Shown: piece by piece, positions 13,720 to 14,050 of the stretch
How positions within the stretch are numbered: position 1 is the first letter of the stretch
Layout of the letters: every line of letters starts with the position of its first letter
From: CAYXVU01 sp964468725
Lineage (GTDB): Bacteria; Acidobacteriota; Blastocatellia; UBA7656
Assembly: GCA_964468725.1 (NCBI GenBank)
Contig: CAYXVU010000162.1
Span: 1-14,050, forward strand
Direction of reading: 5' to 3'
Length of the DNA: 14,050 bases
Position numbers and translations under genes: made by a program
Notes under the pieces: generated by a model
What the model saw: the letters and a program-made list of their open reading frames with translations, nothing else
What the model was told of the DNA's origin: nothing
Databases searched by the model: none

Positions 13720-14050
13720 TTACGCAGCCATCGCTTTTTGCTGCAAGAGACGGCGCAATTTTAATCGCGCTTTGTGCAGTTGCGATTTCGAAGTGCCCGC
13801 GCTGCAACCGAGCAGCTTGGCAATCTCTTCGTGCTCGTAGCCTTCCACGTCATGAAGCACGAAGACGGTGCGATAGCCCGGAGGCAACTGACGAATGGCG
13901 ATGTCGAGCGCGATCTTGTCAACAATGGGCATCGCTTCGGGGTTGATCGTATCGGGATCAACCGATTCCGGCATCTCGCCATCGTCAGTGGTCAGCTCAG
14001 ATTTGACGGAACGTTTGCGAAAGTGCATCAGCACCTGATTGACCGTCAGC
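13720..14050 (-). CDS. RpoE-like ECF sigma factor, C-terminal part (5' end beyond window)
   Basis: The frame is open through the right edge, so the gene is truncated at its 5' end. The visible 109 residues begin LTVNQVLMHFRKRSVKSE, the end of sigma region 2. A short linker, ELTTDDGEMPESVDPDTINP, follows. Region 4 comes next, with LPPGYRTVFVLHDVEGYEHE and helix-turn-helix EEIAKLLGCSAGTSKSQLHK. This is the classical RpoE/SigW-like ECF pattern, clearly different from the neighbour at 12970-13578, which has SIGPTRARCL. A GTG at 14034 is internal to this frame and should not be taken as a start. The product directs RNA polymerase to stress or envelope promoters in general, but its regulon is unknown. 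The stop is at 13720 and the terminator follows, so it is not part of the downstream module. Confidence 0.9.
   Translation of the reverse strand, partial: LTVNQVLMHFRKRSVKSELTTDDGEMPESVDPDTINPEAMPIVDKIALDIAIRQLPPGYRTVFVLHDVEGYEHEEIAKLLGCSAGTSKSQLHKARLKLRRLLQQKAMAA

Noticed and set aside
1..14050. CRISPR array, cas genes, tRNA, rRNA, insertion sequence or phage genes
   Set aside because: No spaced identical repeats, cloverleaf-like segments, transposase motifs or phage structural genes were seen; the CHAT protein is therefore not evidence of a type III-E CRISPR locus here.

Overview
The window looks like a chromosomal segment of a diderm bacterium. My best guess is an Acidobacteriota-type genome (Blastocatellia-like). 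This is inferred from the gene mix: tandem ECF sigma factors, a TPR-CHAT protease, DUF5666-type repeats, a GmhB heptose phosphatase that implies LPS core synthesis, and an S8 protease with a repeat C-terminus. No 16S or other phylogenetic marker is present to confirm it. Ten of the eleven genes I accept lie on the minus strand; the exception is a small unrecognised gene at 965-1393 (+).

Left part (1-4953): the 5' part of a comEC-like competence channel gene runs off the left edge. It is followed by the orphan plus-strand gene, a zinc-ribbon/proline-glutamine-tyrosine-rich membrane protein, a small RR-motif charged protein with a good promoter and RBS, recN (DNA repair), and gmhB (heptose bisphosphate phosphatase). 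In transcription order gmhB and recN are probably one unit, 38 nt apart.

Central and right part (about 4975-13692): this is the notable region. Five minus-strand genes follow one another with gaps of 90, 83, 73 and 64 nt: an ECF sigma factor (13578-12970), an exported seven-repeat DUF5666-like protein (12879-11149), a soluble zf-HC2-like protein with a carboxypeptidase-regulatory-like C-terminus (11065-10439), a 954-residue TPR-CHAT caspase-like protease with intact His/Cys dyad (10365-7501), and a secreted S8 subtilisin-like protease with three C-terminal repeats (7436-5046). A terminator-like hairpin lies on each side of the block (13652-13692 upstream, 4966-4997 downstream). The layout reads as a self-contained module of sigma factor, putative anti-sigma, caspase-like protease, subtilase and exported repeat protein. 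The TPR-CHAT/anti-sigma-like/ECF combination recalls, by architecture only, the Craspase Csx29/Csx30/CASP-sigma logic, in which a TPR-CHAT protease cuts an inhibitor bound to a sigma factor. No CRISPR array or cas gene is visible here. A possible promoter in front of the S8 gene means it may also be transcribed separately.

Right edge (13720-14050): the C-terminal part of a second, RpoE-like ECF sigma factor enters from outside the window and ends just before the terminator. No tRNA, rRNA, insertion sequence, prophage or CRISPR array was seen. No stretch longer than 300 bases lacks a gene; the longest gap is 723-964.
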